Shown: positions 8,480 through 17,934, counted from the first letter of the stretch. The stretch is 64,000 nucleotides of DNA from Pseudomonas sp. FP2196 (GCF_030687715.1 NZ_CP117445.1:4701501-4765500), one strand, 5' to 3'. The notes: generated by a model from the letters alone, not told the origin. Numbers and translations are program-made.

Positions 8480-9200
8480 TGCCGGCAACCACGTTGGCTG
8501 CCAGTTGGTAGCCGCTGCCGCGCACGGTACGGATCAGCCGTGGCGGTTTTTCCGTGTCGCGCAGGCGTTGGCGCAAGCGGCTGACGGCCATGTCGACGAT
8601 GCGATCCAGCGGCATCAGATCACGGCCACGGGTGGCGTTGCCGATGGTGTCGCGGTCGAGTATTTCCTGCGGGTGATCGAGAAACAGTTTTAGCAGAGCG
8701 AAGTCGGCGCCGGACAGAATCACTTCTTCGCCGTCGGTGTGGAACAGGCGATGGCTGACCATATCCAGCCGCCAATCGTCGAAGGCCAGCACTTCACTGC
8801 CGCTGCGTTCCTGACCGAATTGCGCACGGCGCAGCAGCGCCTTGATCCGGGCTTGCAGTTCACGGGGGCTGAAGGGTTTGCCGAGGTAGTCGTCGGCGCC
8901 GAGTTCCAGTCCGATCACCCGATCGGCTTCGTCGGAACTGGCGGTGAGCATGATGATCGGCACCTGCGCCTGACGCGGATGCTGACGAACCCAACGGCAG
9001 AGGCTGAAGCCGTCTTCGTCGGGGAGCATGACATCGAGGATCACCAGATCGCTCGGCGCCTCGTTGAGCGCCTGACGGAAACTGGCGCCATCGGCTGTGG
9101 CCCGCACCTGAAACCCGGCGCGGGTCAGGTAGGTTTCCAGCAACTCGCGTATTTCCTGGTCGTCATCGACCAACAATATCGACTTGTTGACTGAGCTCAC
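8469..9200 (-). CDS. gltR: OmpR-type response regulator of glucose uptake
   Basis: DNA-binding regulator of 243 residues. The receiver has the acid pocket VDDDQE and phospho-acceptor Asp56 in VILDVMLP, then a winged-helix output domain ending RLIRTVRGSGYQL. The start is GTG at 9200 with AAGGA about 10 bases upstream. That ribosome binding site is fused to a CA motif (AACAACAAGGA). It lies between glk and gtrS in the edd-glk-gltR-gtrS series. Target genes are expected to include gts and oprB. Confidence 0.93.
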   Translation of the reverse strand: MSSVNKSILLVDDDQEIRELLETYLTRAGFQVRATADGASFRQALNEAPSDLVILDVMLPDEDGFSLCRWVRQHPRQAQVPIIMLTASSDEADRVIGLELGADDYLGKPFSPRELQARIKALLRRAQFGQERSGSEVLAFDDWRLDMVSHRLFHTDGEEVILSGADFALLKLFLDHPQEILDRDTIGNATRGRDLMPLDRIVDMAVSRLRQRLRDTEKPPRLIRTVRGSGYQLAANVVAGNGH

Positions 9201-9210
9201 TTCGAAGGCA

Positions 9211-9221
9211 TCCTTGTTGTT
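9211..9221 (-). promoter_or_regulatory. CA motif overlapping the gltR ribosome binding site
   Basis: The minus strand reads AACAACAAGGA, so the motif and the Shine-Dalgarno share bases. It is preceded by ATTCC, giving ATTCCAACAACAA, a string also found before gap (12350-12362) and, on the minus strand, upstream of edd. Confidence 0.6.
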
Positions 9222-9276
9222 GGAATTGGGGCGGATTATGCCTTAAGCACTGATTTTACAAACACCACAAAACAAT

Positions 9277-9366
9277 TGTAGGAGTGAGCCTGCTCGCGAT
9301 AGCAGTCTTACATTCAACACATTGGTTGACTGACATACCGCTATCGCGAGCAGGCTCACTCCTACA
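9277..9366. repeat. REPIN-like doublet, GTAGGAGTGAGCC type
   Basis: TGTAGGAGTGAGCCTGCTCG and its inverted copy CGAGCAGGCTCACTCCTACA flank a 50-base middle. The doublet lies in the glk-gltR gap, so it could separate edd-glk from gltR-gtrS expression. Confidence 0.92.
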
Positions 9367-9379
9367 GTTTGATTGCATT

Positions 9380-10339
9380 TCAGGTCGGGATTGATTGATC
9401 CAGCGCCACACCAGCACCCACCAGCCCCGAATACGGCGCCGTCACCAGCCACACCGGAATACCCTTGAAGTAATCGCTCATGCAACCTTTGTCAGCAAAG
9501 CTGCGAGCAAAACCGCTTTCGAGGAAGAAATCGGCAAAGCGCGGAATCACCCCGCCGACGATGTACACACCGCCACGACCACCCGTGGTCAGCACGTTGT
9601 TACCGGCCACTCGCCCGAGCCAGCAGCAGAACTGCTCCAGCACTTCCAGCGCAATCGGGTCACCCGCTAATCCTGCAGCGGTGATCGATTCCGGGGTATC
9701 CAGTGTCGGCTCATGACCATCCACTGCGCAGATCGCCCGGTAAACCCGTGGCAAACCACCACCGCTCAAGGCGGTTTCCGCGCTGACATGGCCGATCTCG
9801 TTATGGATGTGCTGCCACAACTGGGTTTCACGCGGGCTGCTCAACGGCAGATCGACGTGACCGCCCTCACCCGGTAACGCGGCAAAACGACCTTCACCCA
9901 GGTCGAGCAAAGTACCGACGCCAAGGCCTGTACCCGGGCCGATCACCACCGCCGGACGCAACGGCTCCGGCGTGCCCTCGCAGACCACACGAAACTCGCC
10001 CGGCTGCAAACGAGTCATGCCCAGCGCCATCGCCGAGAAGTCGTTGACCAGCAACAACTGCTCGACCTGCAAGGTTTTGCAGAATGCCTTGCGGCTCAGG
10101 CGCCAGTGGTTGTTGGTGAACTTGAATTCATCGCCACTGACGGGGCCGGCCACCGACAGGCATACCGAACCAATCGAACCGGGCACCAGACCGAGCCCGC
10201 TCAGATAGAGACTGATCGCCTCCTCCGGGCTGGCGTGGTCGGCCGTGGCCAGCACTTGAATCGATTCGAGCTGCTGATTTTTCCACAACGCAAACCGCGC
10301 GTTGGTGCCTCCGATGTCACCGACCAAAGCCAGTTTCAA
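9380..10339 (-). CDS. glk: Glucokinase
   Basis: Phosphorylates cytoplasmic glucose to glucose-6-phosphate using ATP. The 319 residues begin [19 protein letters not shown], which contains the ATP-binding DIGGTNAR motif of ROK-unrelated bacterial glucokinases. [25 protein letters not shown] and [11 protein letters not shown] give the sugar-binding and phosphate loops. The start is a TTG that overlaps the edd stop in TTGA, a sign of coupled translation. Confidence 0.94.
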   Translation of the reverse strand: MKLALVGDIGGTNARFALWKNQQLESIQVLATADHASPEEAISLYLSGLGLVPGSIGSVCLSVAGPVSGDEFKFTNNHWRLSRKAFCKTLQVEQLLLVNDFSAMALGMTRLQPGEFRVVCEGTPEPLRPAVVIGPGTGLGVGTLLDLGEGRFAALPGEGGHVDLPLSSPRETQLWQHIHNEIGHVSAETALSGGGLPRVYRAICAVDGHEPTLDTPESITAAGLAGDPIALEVLEQFCCWLGRVAGNNVLTTGGRGGVYIVGGVIPRFADFFLESGFARSFADKGCMSDYFKGIPVWLVTAPYSGLVGAGVALDQSIPT

Positions 10340-12162
10340 TTAAGCGTCTCCAGGGCAGAAGTGAAGGCGCTGGCGCCCTGCTCCGCCGAGCTGAAGGCCA
10401 AACGCATGAAGCCGAACAGTTCGCGACCGCTGCCAATGTTATTGCCCAACAGGCCTTTGGCAGGTTCGCGCGCGGCAAATTCTTCGGCGTCCACTTTGAG
10501 TTCCAAAGTGCCTTTGACGCCATCGACGCGGATGATATCGCCCTCTTGCACTCGCGCCAAAGCGCCACCGACATAAGCCTCAGGACTGACGTGGATCGCC
10601 GCCGGGATTTTCCCCGAGGCGCCGGACATGCGCCCGTCGGTCACCAGTGCGACTTTGAAGCCGCGATCCTGCAGCACGCCGAGGAACGGCGTCATCTTGT
10701 GCAGCTCCGGCATGCCGTTGGAGCGCGGGCCCTGGAAGCGCATCACGGCGACGAAATCCTTCTCCAGCAAACCGGCCTTGAACGCATCGGCCAGATCCTG
10801 CTGATCCTGGAACACCATCGCCGGAGCTTCGACGATCTGGTTTTCCAGCGCCACGGCGGACACCTTCATCACACCGCGCCCGAGGTTGCCTTCCATCACC
10901 CGCAAACCGCCCTCCGCCGAGAACGCGCGGGCGACCGGGCGCAGGATGTTTTCGTCGAGGCTGTCGACCGGGCCTTCACGCCAGACCAGTTGACCGTTAT
11001 CGAGGAACGGTTCTTTGGTGTATTTGCTCAAGCCGTGGCCTAGCACGGTGTTGACGTCTTCGTGCAGCAGGCCAGCCGCGAGCAGCTCACGGATCAGGAA
11101 CGACATGCCGCCCGCAGCCTGGAAGTGGTTGATGTCGGCTTTGCCGTTCGGATAGACGTGGCTCAGGGTCGGCACGACTTCGGAGAGGTCGGCCATGTCC
11201 TGCCAGGTCAGTTGAATGCCGGCGGCCATGGCGATGGCCGGCATGTGCAGGGTGTGGTTGGTCGAACCGCCGGTGGCGTGCAACGCGACGATCGAGTTGA
11301 CCAGCGACTTCTCGTCGACGATTTCGCCGATCGGCATGAAGTTGCCGTTCTGTTTGGTCAGGCGCGTGACTTGATGCGCAGCTTCGCGGGTCAGGGCATC
11401 ACGCAGTGGCGTATTCGGGTTGACGAAGGATGCGCCCGGCAAGTGCAGGCCCATGACTTCCATCAGCAACTGGTTGGTGTTGGCGGTGCCGTAGAAGGTG
11501 CAGGTGCCCGGGCTGTGGTAGGACTTCATCTCCGATTCCAGCAGCTCTTCGCGGGTCGCCTTGCCCTCGGCGTACTTCTGCCGAACGTCGGCTTTTTCCT
11601 TGTTGGAAATGCCCGAGACCATCGGCCCGCCCGGGACGAAAATCGTCGGCAGATGACCGAAACGCAGGGAGCCCATCATCAGGCCCGGCACGATCTTGTC
11701 GCAGATGCCGAGCATCAGCGCGCCGTCGAACATGTTGTGGGAAAGCGCCACCGCCGTGGACATCGCGATCACTTCGCGACTCGGCAGGCTCAGTTCCATG
11801 CCCGGCTCGCCTTGGGTCACGCCATCGCACATCGCCGGAGTGCCGCCGGCGAACTGACCGACAGAGCCGATTTCGCGCAGGGCGTTTTTGATTTGTTCAG
11901 GAAAGACTTCGTACGGCTGATGCGCCGAGAGCATGTCGTTATACGAAGAAACAATGGCGATGTTCGCCGAATTCATCATCCGCAGGCTGTGCTTGTCTTC
12001 GCTGCCACACCCGGCCACGCCATGGGCGAAGTTGGCGCATTGCAGCTTGCCGCGCATCGGGCCGTCAGTGGCGGCGCCGCGAATCAGTGCAAGGTAAGCC
12101 TGACGCGTAGCGCGGCTGCGGGCGATAAGCCGTTCGGTGACCTCAAGAACGCGGGGATGCAT
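10336..12162 (-). CDS. edd: 6-Phosphogluconate dehydratase
   Basis: First committed enzyme of the Entner-Doudoroff pathway, converting 6-phosphogluconate to KDPG. It has 608 residues, the family length. IlvD/Edd hallmarks are [21 protein letters not shown] and [14 protein letters not shown]; the Cys residues are expected to hold the iron-sulfur cluster. [16 protein letters not shown] occurs near the C-terminus. The ATG at 12162 has TGGAG upstream. It is divergent from gap with HexR-type sites in between, and glk follows by overlap. Confidence 0.96.
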   Translation of the reverse strand: MHPRVLEVTERLIARSRATRQAYLALIRGAATDGPMRGKLQCANFAHGVAGCGSEDKHSLRMMNSANIAIVSSYNDMLSAHQPYEVFPEQIKNALREIGSVGQFAGGTPAMCDGVTQGEPGMELSLPSREVIAMSTAVALSHNMFDGALMLGICDKIVPGLMMGSLRFGHLPTIFVPGGPMVSGISNKEKADVRQKYAEGKATREELLESEMKSYHSPGTCTFYGTANTNQLLMEVMGLHLPGASFVNPNTPLRDALTREAAHQVTRLTKQNGNFMPIGEIVDEKSLVNSIVALHATGGSTNHTLHMPAIAMAAGIQLTWQDMADLSEVVPTLSHVYPNGKADINHFQAAGGMSFLIRELLAAGLLHEDVNTVLGHGLSKYTKEPFLDNGQLVWREGPVDSLDENILRPVARAFSAEGGLRVMEGNLGRGVMKVSAVALENQIVEAPAMVFQDQQDLADAFKAGLLEKDFVAVMRFQGPRSNGMPELHKMTPFLGVLQDRGFKVALVTDGRMSGASGKIPAAIHVSPEAYVGGALARVQEGDIIRVDGVKGTLELKVDAEEFAAREPAKGLLGNNIGSGRELFGFMRLAFSSAEQGASAFTSALETLN

Positions 12163-12224
12163 GTGTAGAACTCCAGGCTAACGGATGTGGCGACCTGATT
12201 GTCTATGCTGATCAAACGCCGTTG

Positions 12225-12239
12225 TTGTTGGAATGACAG
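12225..12239. promoter_or_regulatory. Possible weak HexR site on the edd side
   Basis: TTGTTGGAATGACAG has the spacing of TTGT-N7-ACAA with one mismatch in the right half. It lies 63 bases upstream of the edd ATG. Its minus strand is part of an ATTCCAACAACAA string. Confidence 0.4.
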
Positions 12240-12282
12240 ACGGCTTTTTTGACCATTCGGACCAGTTGATTCAGGTCACTCG

Positions 12283-12297
12283 TTGTAGATAAAACAA
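12283..12297. promoter_or_regulatory. HexR operator 1 (edd/gap)
   Basis: TTGTAGATAAAACAA is an exact TTGT-N7-ACAA match to the HexR consensus known from Pseudomonas zwf, edd and gap. It is just upstream of the proposed gap -35 box. HexR release by KDPG is family knowledge. Confidence 0.75.
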
Positions 12298-12301
12298 AAT
12301 A

Positions 12302-12331
12302 TTGCCACTAAAAAGGCTTGTTTTCTATTTT
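12302..12331 (+). promoter_or_regulatory. Possible gap promoter
   Basis: TTGCCA, an 18-base spacer and TATTTT, lying exactly between the two exact HexR operators. Boxes are imperfect, so this is a proposal. Confidence 0.4.
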
Positions 12332-12344
12332 TATGCGAATAATC

Positions 12345-12359
12345 TTGTAATTCCAACAA
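12345..12359. promoter_or_regulatory. HexR operator 2 (gap leader)
   Basis: TTGTAATTCCAACAA is a second exact TTGT-N7-ACAA match, downstream of the proposed gap -10 box. Its right half overlaps the CA motif at 12355. Confidence 0.75.
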
Positions 12360-12362
12360 CAA
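12355..12362 (+). promoter_or_regulatory. CA motif (putative Hfq/Crc target) in gap leader
   Basis: AACAACAA, 20 bases before the gap ATG, shares five bases with HexR operator 2. One short stretch may therefore act in DNA and again in RNA. Confidence 0.5.
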
Positions 12363-12382
12363 AACGACGGCGGCGCTGTTTC

Positions 12383-13384
12383 ATGACTCTTCGAATCGCA
12401 ATCAATGGTTTTGGCCGCATCGGCCGTAATGTCCTGCGCGCACTGTATACCCAAGGCTATCGACAGGATTTGCAGATCGTCGCCATCAACGATCTGGGCG
12501 ACAGCTCGATCAACGCGCATCTGCTCAAATACGACACCGTTCACGGCACTTTCGATGCACAAGTCGAGCATGACAACGAGAGCCTGACTGTCAACGGCGA
12601 TCGCATTGCGGTCAGCGCCATTCGTAACCCGGCCGAACTGCCCTGGGCCGCCGAAAAGATTGATGTGGTGTTCGAATGCACCGGTCTGTTTACCGACCGT
12701 GCCAAAGCCGCTGCGCATATTACTGCCGGCGCACGCAAAGTGATCATCTCGGCCCCGGCCAAAGGTGCCGACGCCACCGTGGTTTATGGTGTGAACCACG
12801 ACATTCTGCGCCAGTCGCACCAGATCATCTCCAACGCTTCGTGCACCACCAACTGCCTGGCGCCTGTGGCGCAAGTGCTGCACCGCGAGCTGGGGATCGA
12901 AAGCGGTCTGATGACCACCATCCACGCCTACACCAACGACCAGAACCTGACCGACGTCTATCACACCGACCCGTACCGCGCGCGTTCGGCCACGCAGAAC
13001 ATGATCCCGAGCAAGACCGGCGCTGCTGAAGCCGTAGGCCTGGTGCTGCCGGAACTGGCGGGCAAGCTGACCGGCATGGCCGTGCGGGTGCCGGTGATCA
13101 ATGTGTCGCTGGTGGATTTGACTGTGCAGTTGAAGAAGGAAGCCACTGCCGAGGAAGTGAATGCCCTGCTCAAAGCAGCGAGCCAGCATTCGAAAATTTT
13201 GGGTTACAACACGTTGCCGCTGGTTTCCAGTGACTTCAACCACAACCCGCTGTCGTCGATCTTCGACGCCAACCACACCAAATCCAGCGGCAAACTGCTG
13301 AAAGTGCTGGCCTGGTATGACAACGAGTGGGGGTTCTCCAACCGCATGCTGGATAACTGCCTGGCGTTGTGCAACGCCGAATAA
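12383..13384 (+). CDS. gap: Glyceraldehyde-3-phosphate dehydrogenase, type I
   Basis: Oxidises glyceraldehyde-3-phosphate with NAD to 1,3-bisphosphoglycerate. The ATG at 12383 ([15 protein letters not shown]) gives 333 residues; the longer frame from 12302 is non-coding leader. The NAD fold has [14 protein letters not shown], and the catalytic motif [12 protein letters not shown] puts the nucleophile at Cys154. The C-terminal [12 protein letters not shown] is conserved. It is divergent from edd and controlled with it. A palindromic doublet follows. Confidence 0.97.
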   Translation: MTLRIAINGFGRIGRNVLRALYTQGYRQDLQIVAINDLGDSSINAHLLKYDTVHGTFDAQVEHDNESLTVNGDRIAVSAIRNPAELPWAAEKIDVVFECTGLFTDRAKAAAHITAGARKVIISAPAKGADATVVYGVNHDILRQSHQIISNASCTTNCLAPVAQVLHRELGIESGLMTTIHAYTNDQNLTDVYHTDPYRARSATQNMIPSKTGAAEAVGLVLPELAGKLTGMAVRVPVINVSLVDLTVQLKKEATAEEVNALLKAASQHSKILGYNTLPLVSSDFNHNPLSSIFDANHTKSSGKLLKVLAWYDNEWGFSNRMLDNCLALCNAE

Positions 13385-13429
13385 ACGGCACCCACTGTGA
13401 TGCGCACATGCTTGATCAATGCGCGTCCC

Positions 13430-13514
13430 TGTAGGAGCTGCCGAAGGCTGCGATCTTTTGATCTTGTTTTAAAAACAAAAAATCAAAAGATCGCAGCCTT
13501 CGGCAGCTCCTACA
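13430..13514. repeat. Palindromic doublet, GTAGGAGCTGCCGAAGG type
   Basis: TGTAGGAGCTGCCGAAGGCT at the left is mirrored by AGCCTTCGGCAGCTCCTACA at the right, with GATCTTTTGAT and ATCAAAAGATC inside. The centre is A-rich. It follows gap and probably ends its transcript. Confidence 0.9.
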
Positions 13515-13576
13515 TTTCGATACGTACAAGACCTTTACCCTTCTTTCACAAAACAGCGCTTGACCACTCGACTAGA

Positions 13577-13591
13577 TGATAAGCATTATCA
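13577..13591. promoter_or_regulatory. Fur box upstream of the ECF sigma gene
   Basis: TGATAAGCATTATCA matches the 7-1-7 Fur pattern TGATAATNATTATCA at 13 of 14 defined positions. It lies 28 bases before the GTG start and should give iron-dependent repression. Confidence 0.85.
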
Positions 13592-13618
13592 TTCGCTTGA
13601 AATCGATCAGGTCACCCC

Positions 13619-14137
13619 GTGAGTCAATCACACTTCAATCACGTCTTCCTCACCCAGCGCACGTCCTTGCTGCGTACGCTGGAACGGATGGTCAACAATC
13701 ACAGCACCGCTGAAGATCTGTTGCAGGAAACCTACCTGCGCGTGACGCGGGCGCTTAGCGAGCGGGCCATCGATCATCTCGAACCCTTTGTCTTCCAGAC
13801 CGCACGCAATCTGGCGCTGGATCATTTGCGTGCGCGCAAGATCCATTCGCGCACCATGGTCGATGACGTGCCGCAGGACGTGGTGCACAGCATCGCCGCC
13901 CCCGCCAGCAGCGCCGAAGACGCCGCCCATGCCGAACAATTGCTGGAGCGCCTGAACGTGAGCCTCAGTGAACTCAGCCCGCGTCAGCAACAGATTTTCA
14001 TCCTCAGCCGTTTGCACGGGCACAGCTACCAGGAAATCGCCGACGAACTGAACGTGTCGCTCAGCACGGTGCAGAAAGAACTGAAACTGATCATGACCAT
14101 TTGCATTGGCGTCGCCGAGCGCTTGAATGGCGACTGA
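13619..14137 (+). CDS. ECF sigma factor (FecI/HxuI-type, iron or heme signalling)
   Basis: Extracytoplasmic-function sigma factor of 172 residues that should direct RNA polymerase to the receptor promoter. Region 2 is seen in STAEDLLQETYLRVTRAL and FQTARNLALDHLR; region 4 in LSPRQQQIFILSRLHGHSYQEIADELN, with its helix-turn-helix. The start is GTG at 13619, right after a Fur box. A FecR-type gene and a TonB receptor with an STN domain follow, the normal order for cell-surface signalling. The same gene order next to gap is known from Pseudomonas putida. The name HxuI is plausible but unproven. Confidence 0.9.
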   Translation: MSQSHFNHVFLTQRTSLLRTLERMVNNHSTAEDLLQETYLRVTRALSERAIDHLEPFVFQTARNLALDHLRARKIHSRTMVDDVPQDVVHSIAAPASSAEDAAHAEQLLERLNVSLSELSPRQQQIFILSRLHGHSYQEIADELNVSLSTVQKELKLIMTICIGVAERLNGD

Positions 14138-14260
14138 GGCTGTAGCCTCTCTCTGTAAGTGCGAGGTTCGACTGCACTGATCATCGGGCTTTGTTACCCT
14201 TGCCCGACTTTACGCTTCACTAAAAAAACAGCCGTGCGCAGACACTGCCGAGGAAACACC

Positions 14261-15226
14261 GTGACGGACACCCACCGCTCGCCTTCGCCCGAATCGGCGC
14301 AGGATGCTGCACTTGCAATGGACCAGGCACTGGACTGGCTCATCGTGCTCGGCAGTCCGGACGAAGAGCAGACCCGGCAATTCCACGCGTGGCTGGCGGC
14401 TGATCCGTTGAATGCCGAGGCGTTTGCCAAGGCACAGGCGATCTGGGACGGCCCGCAAATCGCCCAATGCGCGCAAACCCTGGCTTTGCGACCTGCGAAA
14501 GTGACCGTCCTCAAGCGTCTGCGTCCGCACTGGAAACCGCTGGCCACCGCTGCGGTGCTGCTGCTCGGGTTGTTCAGCTTCAGTAATTTGCCGATGCGCT
14601 TGCAGGCCGATCACCTGACCGTGGTCGGCGAACGCCAGCGCGTGCAACTGGAGGACGGCTCGAAAGTGCTGCTCAACACCAACTCGGCTTTCTCCAGCAC
14701 CATCAATGATCAGCAGCGCGTTGCTCGCCTGTATCAGGGTGAGGCGTTTTTCGAGATCGCCGGCAGCCGCAACCAACCGCTGGAAATCGATGCTGGCCCG
14801 GTCAAGGCCAGCGTGCATGACACTGCATTTGCCGTGCGCTATCTGGACGGCGTTGCGCAGGTCAATGTGCAGCGCGGCGATGTCGATTTGCGCGCCACCC
14901 ATAACGACGCGCGAGTGCGTCTGTCGGCCGGGGAAAGCATCCGCATCGGCCCCAACGGTTTCGACCGCCCGGCCAAGCTCGACGCCAATACCGATCTGGC
15001 TTGGGTGCAAGGTCGACTGGTGTTCGAGAACTGCCCGCTGAATCAGGTGCTGGCCGAACTGCGTCGCTACTATCCGGGCTGGATCATCAACACCAACGAG
15101 CAGTTGGCCGACGTCAACGTCACGGGTAACTACCGCCTCGATCAACCCCTCGACGTGGTGCGCTCCCTCGCCCACATCACCTCGGCGCGGCTGCAGGAAT
15201 TCCCCGCGCTGGTGATCTTGAACTAA
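14261..15226 (+). CDS. FecR-family anti-sigma factor
   Basis: Membrane regulator that binds the sigma factor in the cytoplasm and the receptor STN domain in the periplasm. GTG at 14261 with GAGGA upstream gives 321 residues. The N-terminal DUF4880 part shows ALDWLIVLGSPDEEQTRQFHAW. A single transmembrane helix is at LATAAVLLLGLFSFSNL, then the FecR domain (VVGERQRVQLEDGSKVLLNT and DVDLRATH) and a C-terminal STN-like part ending in LVILN. The stop overlaps a second Fur-like site. Confidence 0.9.
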   Translation: MTDTHRSPSPESAQDAALAMDQALDWLIVLGSPDEEQTRQFHAWLAADPLNAEAFAKAQAIWDGPQIAQCAQTLALRPAKVTVLKRLRPHWKPLATAAVLLLGLFSFSNLPMRLQADHLTVVGERQRVQLEDGSKVLLNTNSAFSSTINDQQRVARLYQGEAFFEIAGSRNQPLEIDAGPVKASVHDTAFAVRYLDGVAQVNVQRGDVDLRATHNDARVRLSAGESIRIGPNGFDRPAKLDANTDLAWVQGRLVFENCPLNQVLAELRRYYPGWIINTNEQLADVNVTGNYRLDQPLDVVRSLAHITSARLQEFPALVILN

Positions 15227-15227
15227 A

Positions 15228-15242
15228 TGAGAATTATTTTTA
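15228..15242. promoter_or_regulatory. Possible second Fur box before the TonB receptor
   Basis: TGAGAATTATTTTTA fits the 7-1-7 Fur pattern at 11 of 14 positions, just behind the anti-sigma stop codon. It would add direct iron control to the sigma-dependent receptor promoter. Confidence 0.45.
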
Positions 15243-15348
15243 CTCGATAGCCGAAGCACGTACGTCTAGTTATAGCCAATGCAATTGATTCGCATCTTCG
15301 GACGTGAATCAGCACCTATAAAGATTCGTGCGACACGGAGCGCTATCG

Positions 15349-17934
15349 ATGTCCTCACGCCTTACCCGCCAGACTGCTTCCCCTTCCCGCGTATTGTCGC
15401 TGCTGACCGCTGCCATCCTGATGGCCGGCACTGCACCGCTGATGGCTGCCACCGAACAACCGGCGCGCAACATGGGTGATTACTCGTTCTCCATTGGTCA
15501 ACAGCCTTTGGTGTCGGCACTCAACGCCTTCACCACCGTCACTGGCTGGCAAGTCGGCTTGCCGGCAGAACTGGGTCAGGGCGTATCGTCGCCGGGCGTG
15601 CGCGGCTCGCTGCCACCGGAAAAAGCCCTTGAGCGCCTGTTGGTGGGGACCAACCTGAGCTTCCGCAAGCTGAGCAACAACAACGTCGTGCTGGAAAAAC
15701 GCAGTAGCAGCGGCGCACTGAATCTGGATCAGGTGACCATCAGCGCCACCCGTCAGGAACAGTCGGTGAACAGCGTGCCAAGCACCGTCACCGTGCATAC
15801 CCGTGAAGAACTGGATCGCAATAACGTCAACACGATCAAGGATCTGGTGCGCTACGAGCCAGGTGTTTCCGTCGGCGGCGCCGGCCAGCGTGGCGGCATC
15901 AGCGGCTACAACATCCGTGGCATCGACGGCGACCGCATACTCACGCAGGTTGACGGTGTCGAAGTACCGGACGGTTTCTTCAACGGCCCGTACGCCAAGA
16001 CCCAGCGCAACTACGTCGACCCGGAAATCGTCAAACGCGTGGAAATCCTCCGTGGCCCGGCCTCGGTGCTGTACGGCAGCAACGCCATCGGCGGCGCCGT
16101 CAGCTATTACACCCTCGATCCCGACGACATCATCAAGCCCGGCAAAGACGTCGGCGCCCGCCTGAAAACCGGCTACAGCTCGGCCGATGACAGCTGGCTT
16201 AAATCCGCCACCGTCGCCGGGCGGGCCGATCAATTCGACGGCCTGCTGCACTACAGCCAGCGCGATGGCCACGAAACCGATTCCTACGGCAGCAACAACG
16301 GCACCGGTCTTGAGCGCACCGCCGCCAACCCGGAAGACGTCAGAGCCACCAACGTACTGGCCAAGATCGGCTGGAACTACAACGAAGATTCCCGTCTGGG
16401 CCTGACCTACGAAAAGTACAAGGATGATCGCGACACCGATCAGAAAAGTGCTTACGGCGGCCCGTACTTCAACGGCGCCCCGACCATTCCAAACAGCGTG
16501 CTGCCCGGCGGCATGTACCAGTGGCGCACCGGCAACGACACCATCACCCGTGAACGTTTCGGCATCGAACACAGCTTTGCCCTCGATAGCCTGCTGGTCG
16601 ACAACGTGAAGTGGAGCCTCAACCACCAGATCGCCAAAACCGACCAGAGCACCGAGGAGTATTACTACCCGATCACCCGAAAAGTGCTGCGCACTCGCGA
16701 CACCGTTTACGAGGAAAAGCAGTGGGTCTTCGACGCACAACTGGACAAGACTTTCGCCATCGCTGACACCGATCATGTGCTGACCTACGGCACCACCATC
16801 AAGCAGCAAAAAGTCACCGGCTCGCGCAGCGGTGACGGCAAGTGCCTGGCGGTCGGTCGTGGCTGCACCGCGATTGGCGCCACCAGTACCGCTGACGTGT
16901 TAGCCAAGGCCACGGACTTCCCGGACCCGACCATCAACACCTACAGCCTGTTCGCCCAGGATCAGATCAGTTGGAACGACTGGACCTTCCTGCCGGGCCT
17001 GCGCTACGACTACACCCAGCTCAAGCCGCACATCACCCAGCAATTCCTCAACACCGTGAACGCCGACGGCACGGACACGGTCAGCGACAAGAACAAGACC
17101 TGGCACAAAGTCTCGCCGAAATTCGGCCTGACCTACGCCTTTAACGACAACTACACCTGGTACGGTCAGTACGCCGAAGGCTTCCGCACCCCGACCGCGA
17201 AAGCGTTGTACGGTCGCTTCGAGAACAACACCACCGGCTATACCGTGGCGCCGAATCCAGATCTGGAGCCGGAAAAAAGCAAAAGCTATGAAACCGGTTT
17301 GCGTGGCAATTTCGAGTCGGGCTCGTTCGATGTGGCGGTGTTCTACAACAAGTATCGCGATTTCATTAATGAAGACGCGGTCAAGCCTGGCGATGACGAA
17401 CTGACCTTCCAGAGCAACAACATCAAGCACGCGACCATCAAGGGTGCCGAAATCAAAGGACGTCTGAACCTGGACTCGTTCGGCGCGCCGCAAGGCCTGT
17501 ACACCCAAGGTTCGATCGCCTACGCCTACGGTCGCAACGACGACAGCGGCGAGCCGCTCAACAGCGTTAATCCGCTGACCGGCGTGTTCGGCCTGGGTTA
17601 CGACCAGGACAACTACGGTGGCCTGCTGAGCTGGACGTTGGTGAAGAAGAAGGATCGCGTCGACGACACCAACTTCAAGTCGCCGGACGGCGTCAGCAGC
17701 CAGTTCAAGTCGCCGGGCTTCGGCCTTCTTGATCTGACCGGGTTCTACAAAGTTACCGACGACGTCACCGTCAGCGGCGGCATTTACAACCTGACTGACA
17801 AGAAATACTGGCTGTGGGATGACGTGCGCGGTTACGACAGCGTCGGCGAAGCTTCGGTGACGCAACCGGCCAACCTCGACCGCCTGACCCAGCCGGGCCG
17901 CAATTTTGCGATCAATCTGATCTGGGACATCTGA
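15349..17934 (+). CDS. TonB-dependent heme/hemoprotein receptor with STN signalling domain
   Basis: Outer-membrane importer of 861 residues; ATG at 15349 has GGAG upstream. Order: signal peptide ending LMAATEQP, STN domain (YSFSIGQQPLVSALNAF), plug (TISATRQEQSVNSVPSTV to RVEILRGPASVLYGSNAIGG), then a 22-strand type barrel ending FAINLIWDI. The heme-receptor FRAP and NPDL boxes appear as FRTP (612-615) and NPDL (636-639). The segment between them lacks the His usual in many heme receptors but has Tyr621 and Tyr631. Context with sigma, anti-sigma and heme oxygenase supports heme as substrate. A siderophore or other iron source cannot be excluded. Confidence 0.88.
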   Translation: MSSRLTRQTASPSRVLSLLTAAILMAGTAPLMAATEQPARNMGDYSFSIGQQPLVSALNAFTTVTGWQVGLPAELGQGVSSPGVRGSLPPEKALERLLVGTNLSFRKLSNNNVVLEKRSSSGALNLDQVTISATRQEQSVNSVPSTVTVHTREELDRNNVNTIKDLVRYEPGVSVGGAGQRGGISGYNIRGIDGDRILTQVDGVEVPDGFFNGPYAKTQRNYVDPEIVKRVEILRGPASVLYGSNAIGGAVSYYTLDPDDIIKPGKDVGARLKTGYSSADDSWLKSATVAGRADQFDGLLHYSQRDGHETDSYGSNNGTGLERTAANPEDVRATNVLAKIGWNYNEDSRLGLTYEKYKDDRDTDQKSAYGGPYFNGAPTIPNSVLPGGMYQWRTGNDTITRERFGIEHSFALDSLLVDNVKWSLNHQIAKTDQSTEEYYYPITRKVLRTRDTVYEEKQWVFDAQLDKTFAIADTDHVLTYGTTIKQQKVTGSRSGDGKCLAVGRGCTAIGATSTADVLAKATDFPDPTINTYSLFAQDQISWNDWTFLPGLRYDYTQLKPHITQQFLNTVNADGTDTVSDKNKTWHKVSPKFGLTYAFNDNYTWYGQYAEGFRTPTAKALYGRFENNTTGYTVAPNPDLEPEKSKSYETGLRGNFESGSFDVAVFYNKYRDFINEDAVKPGDDELTFQSNNIKHATIKGAEIKGRLNLDSFGAPQGLYTQGSIAYAYGRNDDSGEPLNSVNPLTGVFGLGYDQDNYGGLLSWTLVKKKDRVDDTNFKSPDGVSSQFKSPGFGLLDLTGFYKVTDDVTVSGGIYNLTDKKYWLWDDVRGYDSVGEASVTQPANLDRLTQPGRNFAINLIWDI

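Noticed and set aside
15355..16809. 484-residue open frame antisense to the TonB receptor
   Set aside because: Composition shadow of a certain gene; no start signal or known domain.
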